A DNA stretch of 64,000 bases from NCBI GenBank assembly GCA_023053545.1, contig JAKZAN010000167.1, forward strand, positions 1 to 64,000, read 5' to 3'. Of this stretch, positions 59,031-64,000 are shown piece after piece. The stretch is from Lepidurus packardi. Lineage: Eukaryota > Arthropoda > Branchiopoda > Notostraca > Triopsidae. A model generated the notes under the pieces. The model did no database searches. It was not told where the DNA came from and saw only the letters and a list, made by a program, of their open reading frames with translations. Every line of letters begins with the position of its first letter. Position 1 is the stretch's first letter. The position numbers and the translations under genes were made by a program.

Positions 59031-62000
59031 GATAAATAATTACTGACTTAATTCATGAATTACTGACTTAATTCATGAATTAATGACTTAATTCATGAAT
59101 TACTGACTTAATTAATGAATTAGTGAATTAATTCATGAATTACTGACTTAATTCATGATTTATTGAGTAAATTCATGAATTACTGACTTGATTCATGAAT
59201 TACTGACTTAATTCATGAATTACTGACTTAATTAATAAATTACTGACTTAATTCATGAATTAATGACTTAATAATGAATTACGGACTTAATTAATGCACT
59301 ACTGACTTAATTCATGAATTACTGACTTAATTCATGAATTACTTAATTAACTCATGTATTACTGACTTAATTCATGAATTACTGACTTAATTAATGAATT
59401 ACGGACTTAATTCATGAATTACTGACTTAATTCATGAAATACGGACTTAATTCATGAATTACTGACTTAATTCATGAACTACTGACTTAATTCATGAATT
59501 ACTGAGTTCATTAACGAATTACTGACTTAATTCATGAATTACTGACTTAATTCATGAATTACTGACTTAATTAACGAATTACTGACTTAATTCATGAATT
59601 ACTGACCTAATTAATGAATTACTGACTTAGATAAAATAATTACTGACTTAATTAATGAATTACTGACTTAATTCATTAATTACTTACTTAATTCATGAAT
59701 TAATGACTTAGTTAATGAATTACTGACTTAATTCATGAATTGCTTACTTAATTCATGTATTACTGACCTAATTCATGAATTACTGACTTAATTCATGAAT
59801 TACTGACTTAAGTAATGAATTACTGACTTCATTAATGAATTAGTGAATTGATTCATGAATTACTGACTTAATTAATGAATTACTGACTTAATTAATGAAT
59901 TACTGAATTAATTCATGAATTACTGACTTAATTCATGAATTACTGACTTAATTCATGATTTATTGAGTAAATTCATGAATTACTGACTTAATTCATGATT
60001 TATTGAGTAAATTCATGAATTACTGACTTGATTCATGAATTACTGACTGAATTCATGAATTACTGACCTAATTCATAAATTACTGACTTAATTCATAAAT
60101 TACTGACTTAATTCATGAATTACTGACTTAATTAATGAATTACTGACTTAATTCATGAATTACTGCCTTAATTCATGTATTACTGACTTAATTCATGAAT
60201 TACTGACTTAATTTATGAATTACTTACTTAATTCATGAATTTCTGACTTAATTCATGAATAACTGACTTAATTAATGAATTACTGACTTAATTCATGAAT
60301 TACTGACTTAGTTAATGAATTACTGACTTAATTAATGAATTACTGAATTAATTCATGAATTACTGACTTAATTCATGAAATACTGACGTAATTAATGAAT
60401 TACTGACTTAATTAATGAATTACTGACTTAATTAATGAATTACTGACTTAATTCGTGATTTATTGAGTAAATTCATGAATTACTGACTTGATTCATGAAT
60501 TACTGACTTAATTCATGAATTACTGACTTAATTAATAAATTACTGACTTAATTCATGAACTACTGACTTAATTCATGAATTACTGACTTAATTAACGAAT
60601 TACTGACTTAATTCATGAAATACTGACTTAATTCATGAATTACTGACTTAATTAATGAATTACTGACTTAATTCATGAATTACTGCCTTAATTCATGTAT
60701 TACTGACTTAATTCATGAATTACTGACTTAGTTAATGAATTACTGACTTAATTCATGAATTGCTTACTTAATTCATGTATTACTGACTTAATTCATGTAT
60801 TACTGACTTAGTTAATGAATTACTGACTTAATTCATGAATTGCTTACTTAATTCATGTATTACTGACTTAATTCATGTATTACTGACTTAATTAATGAAT
60901 TACGGACTTAATTAATGAATTACTGACGTAATTTATGAATTACTGACTTAATTAATGAATTACAGACTTAATTAATGAATTACTAACTTAATTCATGATT
61001 TATTGAGTAAATTCATGAATTACTGACTTGATTCATGAATTACTGACTTAATTCATGTATTACTGACCTAATTCCGGAATTACTGACTTAATTCATGAAT
61101 TACTGACTTAATTCACGAATTACTGACTTAATTCATGAATTACTGACTTAATTCATGAATTACTGAATTAATTCATGAATTACTGACTTAATTAATGAAT
61201 TACTGACTTAATTCATGAATTACTGACTTAGTTAATGAATTACTGACTTAATTCATGAATTGCTTACTTAATTCATGTATTACTGACCTAATTCAGGAAT
61301 TACTGACTTAATTCATGAATTACTGACTTAAGTAATGAATTACTGACTTAATTAATGAATTAGTGAATTGATTCATGAATTACTGACTTAATTACTGAAT
61401 TACTGACTTAATTAATGAATTACTGAATTAATTCATGAATTACTGACTTAATTCATGAATTACTGACGTAATTCATGAATTACTGACTTAATTAATGAAT
61501 TACTGACTTAATTCATGATTTATTGAGTAAATTCATGAATTACTGACTTGATTCATGAATTACTGACTTAATTCATGAATTACTGACTTAATTAATGAAT
61601 TACTGACTTAATTCATGAATTACTGACTTAATTCATGAATTACTGACTTAATTCATGAATTACTGACTTAATTAATGAATTACTGCCTTAATTCATGTAT
61701 TACTGACTTAATTCATGAATTACTGACTTAATTAATGAATTACTGACTTAACTCATGAATTTCTGACTTAATTCATGAATAACTGACTTAATTAATGAAT
61801 TACGGACTTAATTAATGCACTACTGACTTAATTCATGAATTACTGACTTAATTCATGAATTACTTACTTAATTCATGAATTACTGACTTAATTCATGAAC
61901 TACTGACTTAATTCATGAATTACTGAATTAATTAACGAATTACTGACTTAATTCATGAATTACTAACTTAGTTCATGAATTACTGACTTAATTAACGAAT

Positions 62001-62275
62001 TACTGACTTAATTCATGAATTACTGACTTAAATAATGAATTACTGACTTAATTAACGAATTACTGACTTAATTCATGAATTACTGACTTAATTAATGAAT
62101 TACTGACTTAGATAAAATAATTACTGACTTATTTATTGAATTACTGACTTAATTCATGAATTACTTACTTAATTCATGAATTACTGACTTAATTCATGAA
62201 TTACTGACTTAATTCATGAATTACTGACTTAATTAATGAATTACTGCCTTAATTCATGTATTACTGACTGAATTC
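59031..62275. repeat. 20-bp satellite array, block 5
   Basis: Same satellite. The first 120 bp or so after the element are the same as after the fragment copies at 2908 and 9891. No gene is seen. Confidence 0.97.
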
Positions 62276-62576
62276 ATTACACTTAAATGATGTGTTGTTT
62301 TGTAAACGGTCGTGGGTGTATCATTTGGGGGTTTTTCAGTTACGGGGGAGGAATTTGTTATGTTTCCATTATAAGTTGTACCCTGTAACAGATGGCTCTT
62401 TTAGACAGTATGGAGCCTGTGCACCCTGTCAATACACACAGTTAGCATTGAACCTTCAACCTACGTACTATCCGTTTACTGCTTGATTCACTTTCTCTCA
62501 TATTGACTTCCCTGCACTCTACCTGGCTTACCCCTTTACTTTGCGACTACTATACTGCTGACTCTGCTTCATAACA
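62276..62576 (+). mobile_element. Gypsy-2 3'-end fragment, copy 3
   Basis: 301 bp with LTR at 62356-62576. It shares AAACGG and TTCCCTGC with the full-length 3' LTR rather than with the left copies, and has one private change (CAGTTAGC). Both satellite junctions match copies 1 and 2. Confidence 0.9.
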
Positions 62577-64000
62577 GATAAATAATTACTGACTTAATTC
62601 ATGAATTACTGACTTAATTCATGAATAAATGACTTAATTCATGAATTACTGACTTAATTAATGAATTAGTGAATTAATTCATGAATTACTGACTTAATTA
62701 ATGAAGTACTGACTTAATTCATGAATTACTGACGTAATTAATGAATTACTGACTTAATTAATGAATTACTGACTTAAATAATGAATTACTGACTTAATTC
62801 ATGATTTATTGAGTAAATTCATGAATTACTGACTTGATTCATGAATTACTGACTTAATTCATGAATTACTGACTTAATTAATAAATTACTGACTTAATTC
62901 ATGAATTAATGACTTAATAATGAATTACGGACTTAATTAATGCACTACTGACTTAACTCATGTATTACTGACTTAATTCATGAATTACTGACTTAATTAA
63001 CGAATTACGGACTTAATTCATGAATTACTGACTTAATACATGAAATACTGACTTAATTCATGAATTACTGACTTAATTCATGAACTACTGACTTAATTCA
63101 TGAATTACTGAGTTCATTAACGAATTACTGACTTAATTCATGAATTACTGACTTAATTCATGAATTACTGACTTAATTCATGAATTACTGACTTAATTAA
63201 CGAATTACTGACTTAATTCATGAATTACTGACCTAATTAATGAATTACTGACTTAGATAAAATAATTACTGACTTAATTAATGAATTACTGACTTAATTC
63301 ATGAATTGCTTACTTAACTCATGTATTACTGACCTAATTCATGAATTACTGACTTAATTCATGAATTACTGACTTAAGTAATGAATTACTGACTTAATTA
63401 ATGAATTACTGACTTAATTAATGAATTACTGAATTAATTCATGAATTACTGACTTAATTCATGAATTACTGACGTAATTCATGAACTACTGACTTAATTA
63501 ATGAATTACTGACTTAATTCATGATTTATTGAGTAAATTCATGAATTACTGACTTGATTCATGAATTACTGACTGAATTCATGAATTACTGACCTAATTC
63601 ATAAATTACTGACTTAATTCATGAATTACTGACTTAGTTAATGAATTACTGACTTAATTCATGAATTGCTTACTTAATTCATGTATTACTGACCTAATTC
63701 AGGAATTACTGACTTAATTCATGAATTACTGACTTAAGTAATGAATTACTGACTTAATTAATGAATTAGTGAATTAATTTATTGAATTACTGACTTAATT
63801 AATGAATTACTGACTTAATTAATGAATTACTGAATTAATTCATGAATTACTGACTTAATTCATGAATTACTGACGTAATTAATGAATTACTGACCTAATT
63901 CATAAATTACTGACTTAATTCATGAATTACTGACTTAGTTAATGAATTACTGACTTAATTCATGAATTGCTTACTTAATTCATGTATTACTGACCTAATT
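62577..64000. repeat. 20-bp satellite array, block 6, runs off the window
   Basis: Same satellite to the window end. Its opening part repeats the order seen after 2908 and 9891, including the variant GAAGTACTGAC. No gene is seen. Confidence 0.97.

Overview
The window looks like repeat-rich nuclear DNA of a eukaryote, most likely an invertebrate animal. The evidence is a very large AT-rich satellite, two Ty3/Gypsy LTR retrotransposons, a non-LTR (LINE) fragment, and a Polinton/Maverick whose DNA polymerase gene carries two short GT-AG introns. The species cannot be read from the sequence. I see no ordinary host gene, tRNA, rRNA or CRISPR array.

Layout. About 38 kb (1-21410, 40974-53441, 59031-64000, apart from short LTR fragments) is one satellite family with a 20-bp unit, consensus TTAATTCATGAATTACTGAC. 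Each unit holds a perfect 14-bp palindrome plus CTGACT. The units form higher-order repeats, including a tandem pair of about 4.7 kb at 41.0-50.5 kb. At 21415-40971 a Polinton lies in the satellite. It has terminal inverted repeats (TIRs) of about 1.2 kb that are nearly identical and contain a 32-bp tandem array (13 units left, 12 right). Its genes, left to right, are: an unknown ORF starting inside the TIR; packaging ATPase (minus strand); protein-primed DNA polymerase B; a small basic protein; a conserved Polinton protein; chromodomain integrase; minor capsid (penton-like) protein; a basic virion-like protein; major capsid protein; and an adenain-like protease. Together these encode replication, integration, capsid building, packaging and maturation.

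Damage to the Polinton. A Gypsy element with identical LTRs and a gag and pol free of stops (23924-29672, minus strand) sits inside the 5' end of the polymerase gene, with a 4-bp target duplication. The ATPase and minor capsid genes each contain one in-frame TAG. The copy therefore looks young but is probably no longer autonomous.

A second Gypsy element (53447-59030, plus strand) lies in the satellite with a 5-bp target duplication (GATAA). Its gag zinc knuckle is interrupted by a 5'-truncated LINE flanked by a 14-bp duplication, and its pol C-terminus appears frameshifted. Three 301-bp fragments at 2.6, 9.6 and 62.3 kb contain its 3' LTR, 80 bp of adjoining internal sequence and the same right-hand flank. 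They look like deletion derivatives of this one insertion that spread as part of satellite higher-order repeats, not independent solo LTRs.
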